A DNA stretch of 8,307 bases from JAZRUF01 sp045652405 (GCA_045652405.1 JAZRUF010000064.1:1-8307), one strand, 5' to 3'. Shown: positions 1 to 6,858, counted from the first letter of the stretch. Numbers and translations are program-made. The notes: generated by a model not told the origin, from the letters alone.

Positions 1-517
1 ACAGGAGCATCTTTGAGAGTAGTTTGCCTATTCTGCCATAGCCACAGACTAAAACATTGATGCCGTGTATTGTCACATCCAGCTCGCGCATTGCGGCTTG
101 AAGTGCACCCTCGGCTGATGGAATTGCATTTGCTGCATTAAACTCTTCTCGTTCAAGATAATCGTACAGCCGTACACCCATATGTCCTGCTTTTTCAAAC
201 AGTGAATGGTTTATTTTTCCGCCGATTACTGTTTGACCGGGGGAGAATAAATCAAATGTTTCGTTTATTGAATATGGGTCTGTTGCAAGCGGTGTATTTA
301 ACATTCCATCTTTTCCGGTGAGCGGCAACGGGAGTATTATACAGTCAACAGGATGTGAAAGCTCTTGAAAATTGTGAGAGCATTTTACTTTCTTTTCAAA
401 ATTATATTTTTCCAAAGCATATGCGCGTACGTCATGCCCATCGTCGGCAAGAAGATCTGCTAAATGTGCCTGACGCATGTCTCCGCCAACGACTGCAAAG
501 GAAAGTTCTTTGTCCAT
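1..517 (-). CDS. dpaA: Dipicolinate synthase subunit A, N-terminal part (runs off the left edge)
   Basis: Subunit A of dipicolinate synthase, which with DpaB oxidises dihydrodipicolinate from the lysine pathway to dipicolinic acid, the calcium chelator of the spore core; it acts in the mother cell. Reading the minus strand from ATG 517-515 gives 172 open codons to the edge. Visible landmarks are VVGGDMRQ (residues 9-16, the usual N-terminal motif), EREEFNAANAIPSAEGAL (122-139, a strongly conserved DpaA stretch) and the start of a nucleotide-binding loop, VCGYGRIGK (157-165). The Bacillus protein is about 297 residues, so roughly 40% is missing here. The start is supported by GGAGG (minus strand, 530-526) eight bases upstream. 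In sporulators dpaA is normally followed by dpaB, which would lie left of the window. It is divergent from the purine operon. No convincing mother-cell sigma-factor promoter was found upstream; a lone TATAAT (minus strand, 554-549) lacks a -35. Family assignment is confident. Confidence 0.9.
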   Translation of the reverse strand, partial: MDKELSFAVVGGDMRQAHLADLLADDGHDVRAYALEKYNFEKKVKCSHNFQELSHPVDCIILPLPLTGKDGMLNTPLATDPYSINETFDLFSPGQTVIGGKINHSLFEKAGHMGVRLYDYLEREEFNAANAIPSAEGALQAAMRELDVTIHGINVLVCGYGRIGKLLSKMLL

Positions 518-583
518 AATCGCAGCCTCCGTTTCGTTTTCTCATGATATTATATTGCGGCATGAGGATATGAGTGAGAGGTT

Positions 584-607
584 TTTATCAGGCGGGGAAT
601 TGATAAA
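584..607. repeat. Inverted repeat upstream of dpaA
   Basis: Perfect 7-bp arms TTTATCA (584-590) and TGATAAA (601-607) flank a G-rich 10-base spacer (591-600). It lies 67 to 90 bases upstream of the dpaA start codon and about 90 bases from the rightward promoter. It has no T-run, so it is not a terminator. It could be an operator, or a chance palindrome in AT-rich DNA. Confidence 0.3.
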
Positions 608-695
608 GCAAATAACATTTAAAACAAATGAATAATATCTATCTGTGTTTTATCTGTATAAAACTACAAAAACTCTTATCTTGTAATAAATTTTC

Positions 696-724
696 TTGAT
701 TTCAAAGGAAATTTGGGGTAAAAT
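696..724 (+). promoter_or_regulatory. Sigma-A-type promoter for the purine leader and operon
   Basis: The -35 element TTGATT (696-701) and the -10 element TAAAAT (719-724) are separated by exactly 17 bases. Transcription would start near 731-733, leaving an untranslated leader of about 190 nt before purE. No PurR-type CCGAAC box pair is visible around it. This is the best rightward promoter between dpaA and purE, and there is no room for another between the leader terminator and purE. Confidence 0.65.
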
Positions 725-758
725 AATATATGACTTTTTGGATTTTGAGGTGTGTATT

Positions 759-866
759 ATGAAGTGCTCAGCCGGAGGAATGACAGTTGCACGGATTACC
801 GTTGCGGAAAAGGCTTTTTTCCGTGTATACGCACGCCCTAATTTAGAATCTGACAGTCTGCAATAA
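759..866 (+). CDS. Small 35-residue ORF in the pur leader (leader peptide or small protein, unrecognised)
   Basis: ATG at 759-761 is preceded by GAGG (747-750) with an 8-base spacer, a good ribosome binding site about 15-20 bases after the predicted transcription start. The product begins MKCSAGGMTVARITVAEKAF and ends in ESDSLQ. It has slight net positive charge, no membrane segment and no recognisable domain. The stop TAA (864-866) directly abuts the intrinsic terminator stem starting at 867. That geometry suits either a leader peptide whose translation affects termination, or a free-standing small gene ending in its own terminator. There is no run of one amino acid as in classical amino-acid attenuators. 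Codons 11-26 coincide with the hairpins at 789-835, so the segment could instead be structured RNA with an incidental ORF. I do not recognise the family. Confidence 0.4.
   Translation: MKCSAGGMTVARITVAEKAFFRVYARPNLESDSLQ
789..835 (+). other. Cluster of short hairpins in the pur leader RNA
   Basis: Three adjacent hairpins can be drawn. The first is GCACGG (789-794) with CCG-T-TGC (799-805), loop ATTA and one bulged T. The second is CGGAAAA (805-811) with TTTTCCG (817-823). The third is CGTG (822-825) with CACG (832-835). Neighbouring hairpins share bases at their borders, so they would compete. The conserved junctions of purine, PRPP/ppGpp (ykkC-type), ZTP, THF and glycine riboswitches were looked for and not seen. 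Whether these hairpins matter is an inference. Confidence 0.3.
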
Positions 867-895
867 GTGTCGCACTGCGACGCTTTTTCTTTTTT
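867..895 (+). terminator. Intrinsic terminator in the purE leader (candidate attenuator)
   Basis: A 7-bp stem (867-873 with 877-883, core GTCGC/GCGAC, one G-U pair) closes a 3-base ACT loop and is followed by a 12-base tract of eleven T's broken by one C (884-895). The T tract ends seven bases before the purE ribosome binding site. It lies downstream of the only visible operon promoter, so RNA polymerase must read through it to express purE-D. A weak competing pairing exists between TGACA (851-855) and TGTCG (868-872), which would open the terminator. Confidence 0.75.
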
Positions 896-920
896 GATTT
901 TGAAAGGAGGCAACGTAATT

Positions 921-1421
921 ATGGCCAAAAAAGTGGCGGTTATTATGGGGTCGGACAGCGATTTCGGCGTTATGAAAAATGCGATTGCGCGCTTGAAAGA
1001 GTTTGGTATTGAATATCAGGTTCGTGTACTTTCTGCGCACAGAACACCGGCTCAGGCGGAAGCTTTTGCAAAGAGTGCTGAGGCTGAAGGCTTTGGAGTT
1101 ATTATTGCGGCGGCTGGTAAAGCTGCGCATTTGGGAGGAGTTATTGCAGCATATACAACTCTTCCGGTTATCGGTGTTCCGATAAAAACATCCATGATGG
1201 GTGGGCTTGACAGTCTGCTTTCAATGGTACAGATGCCTAAGGGGATTCCGGTTGCTACCGTAGCTGTGGACGGAGCGGACAATGCGGCGATATTGGCGGC
1301 TCAGATTCTTGCTGTGTCAGATTTGCAGCTTAGTGAAAAGTTGCGTGCATTTAAAGTAAAAATGGAACAGGATGTTCTTGATAAAGATGTTCAAATTCAA
1401 AAGGAGGTTTCAACATTATGA
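921..1421 (+). CDS. purE: N5-carboxyaminoimidazole ribonucleotide mutase / AIR carboxylase catalytic subunit
   Basis: PurE forms CAIR, the carboxylated imidazole intermediate of IMP synthesis, in the cytosol. The 166-residue product has the normal family length. Signature elements are the phosphate-binding MGSDSD (9-14), SAHRTP (38-43), the catalytic-histidine loop AAGKAAHLGG (64-73, His70) and SLLSMVQMP (98-106). The start at 921 is set by AAAGGAGG (903-910) ten bases upstream; reading could extend in frame to 867, but that would run through the terminator hairpin. The loop differs from the common AGGAAHLPG form: Lys67 and Gly72 replace Gly and Pro. No purK lies in the window, so it is unclear whether this enzyme uses N5-CAIR (with a PurK elsewhere) or AIR plus CO2 directly. 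First gene of the operon; its TGA overlaps the purC ATG by four bases. Confidence 0.95.
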   Translation: MAKKVAVIMGSDSDFGVMKNAIARLKEFGIEYQVRVLSAHRTPAQAEAFAKSAEAEGFGVIIAAAGKAAHLGGVIAAYTTLPVIGVPIKTSMMGGLDSLLSMVQMPKGIPVATVAVDGADNAAILAAQILAVSDLQLSEKLRAFKVKMEQDVLDKDVQIQKEVSTL

Positions 1422-2128
1422 AAAAAATGGAACAATTGTATGAGGGAAAGGCAAAGAAAGTTTATGCAACCGAGAATCCGGAGCTGTATATCGTAGATTA
1501 TAAGGACGATGCGACGGCATTTAACGGTGAGAAAAAAGGTACTATCATGGGTAAGGGCGCAATAAATAACCGCGTTACCAATCACCTTATGAAGATGCTT
1601 GAAAACCACGGAATTCCGACTCATTTTGTAGAGGAACTTTCTGACCGTGAAACCGTTGTTAAGAAGGTTTCTATAGTACCGCTTGAGGTTATTGTAAGAA
1701 ATATTGCCGCAGGTTCTCTTTCAAAGAGACTCGGTCTTGAAGAGGGAACAAAGCTCTCAAGCACGGTTCTTGAGTACTGCTACAAGGATGATGCACTGGG
1801 CGATCCGTTTATAAATGTTTACCATGTTCGTGCAATGAATTTGGCAAATGACGAGGAACTCAAGGCTATTGACACTTACTCTTTGAAGATAAATGAAATT
1901 TTAACTGATTACCTTAAGGATGCCGGAATTGAGCTTATCGACTTTAAGCTTGAGTTTGGTCGCTTAAGTGATGGAACAATTGTTTTGGCGGATGAGATTT
2001 CTCCCGATACCTGCCGGTTCTGGGACAGCAAGACAGGTGAGAAGCTTGATAAGGACCGTTTCCGCCGTGACCTTGGAAATGTAGAAGGAGCATATCAGGA
2101 AGTAATGCGTCGTCTTTTAGGCGAATAA
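1418..2128 (+). CDS. purC: Phosphoribosylaminoimidazole-succinocarboxamide (SAICAR) synthase
   Basis: PurC joins CAIR to L-aspartate with ATP to give SAICAR, the step after PurE. The 236-residue single-domain product matches the usual bacterial length. Seen in order are YEGKAKKVY (8-16, nucleotide-binding start), PLEVIVRNIAAGSLSKR (88-104) and LIDFKLEFG (173-181), which are the two family signatures, and DEISPDTCRFWD (192-203), which holds metal- and substrate-binding acids. The ATG overlaps the purE stop in an ATGA arrangement, and AAGGAGG (1401-1407) lies ten bases upstream inside purE, indicating translational coupling. A second Met at codon 4 is less well placed. The gene is intact and unremarkable. 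Confidence 0.97.
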   Translation: MKKMEQLYEGKAKKVYATENPELYIVDYKDDATAFNGEKKGTIMGKGAINNRVTNHLMKMLENHGIPTHFVEELSDRETVVKKVSIVPLEVIVRNIAAGSLSKRLGLEEGTKLSSTVLEYCYKDDALGDPFINVYHVRAMNLANDEELKAIDTYSLKINEILTDYLKDAGIELIDFKLEFGRLSDGTIVLADEISPDTCRFWDSKTGEKLDKDRFRRDLGNVEGAYQEVMRRLLGE

Positions 2129-2157
2129 ATTTAATTCTCAAGGATCGAGGGAAAACG

Positions 2158-3621
2158 ATGAAGTACAGAGTTTCAAAAAAGTTTTCGGACGCACCGGCAA
2201 AGCTTCGTGAAGAATGCGGTGTTTTTGGAATTGCTGCAGCTCCGGGTGAAGATATAAACGCTGCAGCCGAGACGTACAATGCGCTTTTTGCTCTGCAACA
2301 CCGCGGTCAGGAATCGTGCGGAATTGCAGTAAATGATAATGGGATTATCAATTTCCATAAGGATTCGGGACTTCTTACCGACGTATTTGACGGTGATATT
2401 CTCGACAAGCTTCCGGGAAATTTAGCAATCGGACATGTGCGTTATGCGACGAGTCAGAACAAGCAGCGTGTTAATTCTCAGCCGATAGTTCTTAGCCACG
2501 TGTATGGTAATTTAGCGATTGCAAATAACGGTAGCTTGGACAACCCCAGAAAACTGCGCCGCGATATTGAACGCAGCGGCGGAATTTTCCACACTAACAG
2601 CGATTCGGAGATTATAGCGCATCTGATTATGCGTGAGAGAATGAATACCGATACAATTGAGCATGCAATTATAAACGCCATGCATCTTATGTCAGGTGCA
2701 TATTCCGTGGTTATGATGAGCCAGCGCAAGCTCATAGCTGTGCGTGACCCTAACGGATTCCGTCCACTGTGTATGGGACGTATTGGTAAATCTTTTGTCT
2801 TTGCATCCGAGAGTTGTGCATTTGATGCTGTAGGTGCAGAGTTTATAAGAGATATTGAACCGGGTGAGATTGTATGCGTTGAAGATGGCCGCATGTCCAG
2901 CGTAAAGTGTGGGGTTAAGGCACGCGAATCTCTTTGCATATTTGAATATGTTTATTTTGCAAGACCAGACAGTGTAATAGACGGTGTATCTGTGGATGAG
3001 GCAAGAATGCAGGCTGGAAGATGCCTCGCTCGCCATAATAAGTCCGAGGCAGACGTTGTCATCGGTGTTCCGGATTCTGGACTTTCAGCTGCAATGGGCT
3101 TTGCCGAGGAGTCGGGAATTCCTTACGGAGTCGGTCTTATTAAAAACCGCTATATTGGAAGAACATTTATTCAACCGTCTCAGGGACAGAGAGCTCGTGC
3201 GGTTCGTTTAAAGCTCAATGCCATGTCATCTGCGGTAAAAGGTAAGCGCGTGATAATGGTTGATGACTCTATAGTGCGCGGAACCACATGCGCGCGCATC
3301 GTAAATCTTTTGCGTGAAGCCGGGGCTACCGAGGTTCATATGCGAATTTCATCTCCGCCGTTTTTGCATCCTTGCTATTTTGGAACGGATATCCCGGATC
3401 GCAGTATGCTAATGGCGCATGATAGGAGCATTGAAGAAATTCGTGATATAATCGGCGTTGATTCTTTGGATTATCTCAGAATAGAAGACCTGCCGGAAAC
3501 CGTTAAGGGACTTAAGGTCGGTTTTTGTAATGCATGCTTTACCGGCGATTATTCGGTAGAGGTACCTGATGAAATTTCTAAAAGTTCTTTAGAAGGGGGA
3601 AGTACAACCAATGAAAGATAG
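2158..3621 (+). CDS. purF: Amidophosphoribosyltransferase (glutamine PRPP amidotransferase), Fe-S type
   Basis: PurF starts purine synthesis: it hydrolyses glutamine and transfers ammonia to PRPP, giving phosphoribosylamine. The N-terminal Ntn-hydrolase domain begins at Cys20 (EECGVFGI) after a short propeptide, so the mature enzyme would start at that cysteine. GHVRYAT (92-98) and NNGSLDN (123-129) line the glutaminase site. The C-terminal phosphoribosyltransferase domain has the PRPP loop VIMVDDSIVRGTT (365-377). Cys260, Cys406 and the CNAC pair Cys457/Cys460 sit where the four [4Fe-4S] ligands of the Bacillus subtilis enzyme are, so this is the propeptide-bearing, oxygen-sensitive class usually inhibited by nucleotides. 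Length 487 fits. The ribosome binding site GAGGG (2147-2151) is six bases before ATG, in a 29-base gap after purC. The end overlaps purM by 11 bases. Confidence 0.97.
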   Translation: MKYRVSKKFSDAPAKLREECGVFGIAAAPGEDINAAAETYNALFALQHRGQESCGIAVNDNGIINFHKDSGLLTDVFDGDILDKLPGNLAIGHVRYATSQNKQRVNSQPIVLSHVYGNLAIANNGSLDNPRKLRRDIERSGGIFHTNSDSEIIAHLIMRERMNTDTIEHAIINAMHLMSGAYSVVMMSQRKLIAVRDPNGFRPLCMGRIGKSFVFASESCAFDAVGAEFIRDIEPGEIVCVEDGRMSSVKCGVKARESLCIFEYVYFARPDSVIDGVSVDEARMQAGRCLARHNKSEADVVIGVPDSGLSAAMGFAEESGIPYGVGLIKNRYIGRTFIQPSQGQRARAVRLKLNAMSSAVKGKRVIMVDDSIVRGTTCARIVNLLREAGATEVHMRISSPPFLHPCYFGTDIPDRSMLMAHDRSIEEIRDIIGVDSLDYLRIEDLPETVKGLKVGFCNACFTGDYSVEVPDEISKSSLEGGSTTNER

Positions 3622-4648
3622 CCGTAGTGAAAGTTATAAAGCTGCAGGTGTTGATGTTACTGCAGGTTATAAAGCTGTTGAGCTTATAAAAAAACATGTT
3701 GCCAGCACTTATACCGATGGAGTTCTCTCCGGCATAGGCGGTTTTGGCGGACTTTTTGCCCCTGACCTTGCGGGGATGAAACGCCCGGTTCTTGTAAGCG
3801 GAACCGACGGTGTAGGAACAAAGCTTAAAATTGCATTTTTGCTTGATAAGCATGATACCATTGGTATAGACTGCGTTGCAATGTGTGTAAATGATATTGC
3901 TTGCAGTGGTGCAGCACCGCTCTTTTTCTTAGATTATATGGCGCTGGGTAAAAATGTTCCTGAGCGAGTTGAGGCGGTTGTAAAAGGTGTTGCAGAGGGA
4001 TGCCGTCAGTCAGAATGTGCGCTCATCGGCGGTGAGACTGCTGAAATGCCCGGGTTTTATCCCGAGGATGAGTATGACCTTGCAGGTTTTTCTGTCGGTA
4101 TAGTCGATTATGACCGTATTGTTGACGGAAAGAACATAAAACCCGGAGATATTCTCTTAGGTGTCGCATCTTCCGGTCTGCATTCTAACGGTTATTCATT
4201 GGTACGCCATGTTTTTGACATGACGAGCGAGAATTTAAACCGCAATATCGCAGAACTTGGATGCACTCTAGGCGAAGAGCTTTTGAGACCGACTCGTATA
4301 TACGTAAAGTCACTTAAACGTCTTACGAAGGAAATTAGTGTAAAGGGAATTTCAAACATTACCGGCGGTGGTTTCTATGAGAATATTCCGCGTATGCTTC
4401 CTGACGGTGTAACAGCTCGTGTTGAAAAGGCGGCATATGAAGTTCCTGCAATCTTTAAGCTTTTAGCTAAAGAGGGGAACATTCCGGAGCGAGATATGTA
4501 CAATACGTTTAACATGGGTATTTCTCTTGTTATGGCGGTTGACAGCAACGATGTGGATAACGCTGTTTCAATTCTTAAAGGATGCGGCGAGCAGGTATGT
4601 GTGCTCGGCGAGGTCGTTAAGGGTGACGGGGGAATAGAGCTGTGTTAA
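3611..4648 (+). CDS. purM: Phosphoribosylformylglycinamidine cyclo-ligase (AIR synthetase)
   Basis: PurM closes FGAM to aminoimidazole ribonucleotide (AIR) using ATP. The 345-residue product has the full family architecture: GTDGVGTKLK (64-73) and VNDI (93-96) in the N-terminal ATP-binding half, GGETAEMPG (140-148), ASSGLHSNGYSLVR (186-199), then ITGGGFYENIPR (250-261) and FNMGIS (300-305) in the C-terminal half. It begins inside the last codons of purF (11-base overlap), with the G-rich AAGGGGG (3593-3599) as ribosome binding site, so its translation is probably coupled to purF. Its substrate-forming partner, FGAM synthase (PurL), is not in the window. Nothing looks damaged. Confidence 0.97.
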   Translation: MKDSRSESYKAAGVDVTAGYKAVELIKKHVASTYTDGVLSGIGGFGGLFAPDLAGMKRPVLVSGTDGVGTKLKIAFLLDKHDTIGIDCVAMCVNDIACSGAAPLFFLDYMALGKNVPERVEAVVKGVAEGCRQSECALIGGETAEMPGFYPEDEYDLAGFSVGIVDYDRIVDGKNIKPGDILLGVASSGLHSNGYSLVRHVFDMTSENLNRNIAELGCTLGEELLRPTRIYVKSLKRLTKEISVKGISNITGGGFYENIPRMLPDGVTARVEKAAYEVPAIFKLLAKEGNIPERDMYNTFNMGISLVMAVDSNDVDNAVSILKGCGEQVCVLGEVVKGDGGIELC

Positions 4649-5271
4649 AAGTAGCCGTTTTAGTTTCCGGAGGTGGAAGCAATCTGCAGGCACTTATAGA
4701 CGCGAAGCAGGCAGGAGGAATAGCAAACGGCGAACTTGCGCTTGTTCTATCTTCCTCGGATGATGCCTATGCACTCAAACGTGCAGAAAATGCCGGAATA
4801 CCCACGCGTATATGTCCTAAAAAAGAATATAAAACACGTGAAGAATTTACTGATGCAATTCTTACGATTCTCAGGGAATATAAGATAGACCTTGTTGTTC
4901 TGGCGGGATTTATGTATATTCTTTCGCCTAAATTCTGCGAGGAATTTGAAAATCGCGTTATGAATGTGCATCCTGCGCTTATCCCTTCCTTTTGTGGTGA
5001 TGGTTTTTACGGTCTTAAAGTGCACGAGCGAGTTATTGAGTCGGGGGTTAAGCTAACCGGTGCTACGGTGCATTTTGTAAATTCTATAACCGATGGAGGA
5101 CCGATAATTTCCCAAGGTGCAGTACCGGTGCTTTTTAACGATACACCGGAGATCCTGCAAAAACGTGTTATGGCAGAATGTGAATGGAAGCTTCTTCCGC
5201 AAGCGGTTGACCTATTTTGTCAGGGACGTTTGCGCGTAGACGGAAGCCGCGTGGAAATATTGGATTGTTAA
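4642..5271 (+). CDS. purN: Phosphoribosylglycinamide formyltransferase (GAR transformylase, folate-dependent)
   Basis: PurN transfers a formyl group from 10-formyltetrahydrofolate to GAR. The 209-residue product has the phosphate loop SGGGSNLQAL (9-18) and the catalytic triad Asn108, His110 (MNVHPALIPSF) and Asp151 (TDGGPI) in family spacing. LAGFMYILS (88-96) is the conserved strand before the active site. The start is a GTG overlapping the end of purM by seven bases, with GGGGG (4628-4632) nine bases upstream; no in-frame ATG fits the conserved N-terminal strand. The overlap and the weak start codon suggest translational coupling to purM. SFCGDGFYG (116-124) is a substrate-loop variant of a kind I recall from clostridial PurN. 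The gene is intact. Confidence 0.96.
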   Translation: MLKVAVLVSGGGSNLQALIDAKQAGGIANGELALVLSSSDDAYALKRAENAGIPTRICPKKEYKTREEFTDAILTILREYKIDLVVLAGFMYILSPKFCEEFENRVMNVHPALIPSFCGDGFYGLKVHERVIESGVKLTGATVHFVNSITDGGPIISQGAVPVLFNDTPEILQKRVMAECEWKLLPQAVDLFCQGRLRVDGSRVEILDC

Positions 5272-5301
5272 AACTCATTTATTTTTGGAGGTATATCAAC
5301 C

Positions 5302-6840
5302 ATGAAAAAAAGAGCAATACTCAGCGTATCGGATAAAACCGGAATTGTTGATTTTGCAAAGGGCTTGGAGAGACTCGGATATGAAATCGTATCAACTGGC
5401 GGTACAGCCAAGGCACTGCGTGAGGCAGGTGTCGAGGTTACAGGTGTAAGTGAGGTTACCGGATTTCCGGAGTGCCTCGACGGTCGCGTAAAGACCATGC
5501 ATCCGCTTATTCACGCGGGCATACTTGCTATGCGTGACAATCCTGAGCATATGCGTCAGGTTGAAGAGCTTGGTGTTACATTGGTAGATGTTGTTGCAAT
5601 AAACCTCTATCCGTTTAAGCAGACCATCCTCAAAGAGGGCGTTCAGTTTGAAGAGGCGATTGAGAATATTGACATCGGCGGACCTACCATGATTCGTGCA
5701 GCGGCAAAGAATTGGCAGGATGTAGCAGTTGTAGTTGACCCCAAGGATTATCAGACGGTTTTGGACGAGCTTTCTGAAGGTAAAGTAAGCCTTGATACAA
5801 AGCGTCTGCTTGCATATAAAGTTTTTGAACATACAGCATCTTATGATGCGCTTATTTCAAACTATCTGCGTTCAAAGCTAGATTTGGGCTTCCCAGAAGT
5901 GTACACTCCCACCTTTGAAAAAGCTCAGGATCTGCGTTATGGCGAAAACCCGCATCAGAATGCGATATTCTATAAGGAAGTAGGGCATTTTGACGGCACG
6001 CTTGCTGCAGCTGAGCAGCTCCACGGAAAAGAACTCTCTTACAATAACATAAATGATGCAAACGGTGCGCTCGATCTTGTGAAGGAATTTGACCAACCGT
6101 GCGCAGTTGCGGTAAAGCACGCTAATCCCTGCGGTGTTGCTGTAGGAAAAACTATTGCTGAGGCATACAAAAACGCATACGCAGCTGACCCTGTATCAAT
6201 TTTTGGCGGAATTGTTGCCTTAAACCGTGAATGCGATGCGGAGACAGCCGAAGAACTTGCTAAGATTTTCCTTGAAATTATTATTGCTCCGAGCTTTAGC
6301 GATGAGGCACTCCAAATTCTCACTCAGAAAAAAAATATCCGTCTTTTGAAGCTTCCGGCAATTTCAAAGAAGAATAACACCGCAATGCTTGATTATAAAA
6401 AGGTCGCAGGCGGACTTCTGGTTCAGAATTTAAACTGCGATATGTACGATGAAGCCGATATGAAGGTGGTTACCAAGCGTGCTCCTACCGAAGAAGAACT
6501 TGCTGCAATGCGCTTTGGTATGAAGGTAGTTAAGCATACTAAGTCAAACGCAATAGTTCTTGCAAAGAATGAAACCACGGTGGGTATCGGTCCGGGGCAG
6601 ACCAACCGCATCACCGCCCTTGAGCTTGCTATTAAATACGGTGGTGAGAATGTTAAGGGTTCAATTCTTGCGTCTGACGCATTCTTCCCGTTTGATGATT
6701 GCGTAGAGGCGGCGGCAAAAGCCGGCGTAACTGCAATAATTCAGCCGGGCGGCTCGATACGCGATGAGGACAGCATCAAGGCATGCGATAAGTACGGAAT
6801 TGCAATGGTGTTTACCGGAATGCGCCACTTTAAGCATTGA
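5302..6840 (+). CDS. purH: Bifunctional AICAR transformylase / IMP cyclohydrolase
   Basis: PurH carries out the last two steps: formylation of AICAR from 10-formyl-THF, then cyclisation to IMP. The N-terminal MGS-like cyclohydrolase domain (about 1-195) shows STGGTAKALREAGV (31-44), GRVKTMHP (61-68) and NIDIGGPTMIRAAAKN (122-137). The transformylase domain follows, with RYGENPHQ (212-219), the catalytic Lys272-His273 in AVKHANPCG, KHTKSNAIV (411-419) and SDAFFPFDD (458-466), ending in FTGMRHFKH. Length 512 is typical. GGAGG (5287-5291) lies ten bases before ATG, in a 30-base gap after purN that shows no hairpin. The strong ribosome binding site suggests independent initiation rather than coupling. 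Confidence 0.97.
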   Translation: MKKRAILSVSDKTGIVDFAKGLERLGYEIVSTGGTAKALREAGVEVTGVSEVTGFPECLDGRVKTMHPLIHAGILAMRDNPEHMRQVEELGVTLVDVVAINLYPFKQTILKEGVQFEEAIENIDIGGPTMIRAAAKNWQDVAVVVDPKDYQTVLDELSEGKVSLDTKRLLAYKVFEHTASYDALISNYLRSKLDLGFPEVYTPTFEKAQDLRYGENPHQNAIFYKEVGHFDGTLAAAEQLHGKELSYNNINDANGALDLVKEFDQPCAVAVKHANPCGVAVGKTIAEAYKNAYAADPVSIFGGIVALNRECDAETAEELAKIFLEIIIAPSFSDEALQILTQKKNIRLLKLPAISKKNNTAMLDYKKVAGGLLVQNLNCDMYDEADMKVVTKRAPTEEELAAMRFGMKVVKHTKSNAIVLAKNETTVGIGPGQTNRITALELAIKYGGENVKGSILASDAFFPFDDCVEAAAKAGVTAIIQPGGSIRDEDSIKACDKYGIAMVFTGMRHFKH

Positions 6841-6858
6841 TGAAATGGATGTGAAATC

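Larger units (their letters stand above)
518..758. other. Divergent intergenic region between dpaA and the purine leader
   Basis: AT-rich and without a supportable gene. It carries the upstream region of dpaA on the left, an inverted repeat at 584-607, and the rightward promoter at 696-724. The dpaA side has no good match to sigma-K, sigma-E or sigma-G consensus by eye. No transcription terminator is needed or seen here, because the flanking genes point away from each other. The remaining bases (about 608-695) show nothing beyond AT-richness. Confidence 0.6.

Noticed and set aside
549..554. TATAAT on the minus strand as a dpaA promoter
   Set aside because: No -35 element lies 16-18 bases upstream (TCACTC there), and dpaA is expected to use a sporulation sigma factor; no good sigma-K CATA-N3-TA with a properly spaced -35 was found.
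807..889. GAAAAGGC (807-814) pairing with GCTTTTTC (882-889) as an antiterminator
   Set aside because: Eight pairs can form, but the 3' partner is mostly the T tract itself and opens only two base pairs of the terminator stem. In A/T-rich leaders this is easily chance.
731..900. Purine, PRPP/ppGpp (ykkC-type), ZTP, THF or glycine riboswitch upstream of purE
   Set aside because: The position is right but the conserved junction and loop sequences of these classes could not be found by eye; a covariance search would settle it.
867..920. An in-frame upstream start at 867 that would give PurE 18 extra N-terminal residues
   Set aside because: The extension would be encoded by the terminator hairpin and T tract and has no homology to PurE. 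The AAAGGAGG at 903-910 points to ATG 921, which gives the conserved MAKKVAVIMGSDSD start.
1869..1890. Internal promoter starting with TTGACA inside purC
   Set aside because: A perfect -35 hexamer, but no acceptable -10 at 16-18 bases; most likely coincidental codons for IDT.
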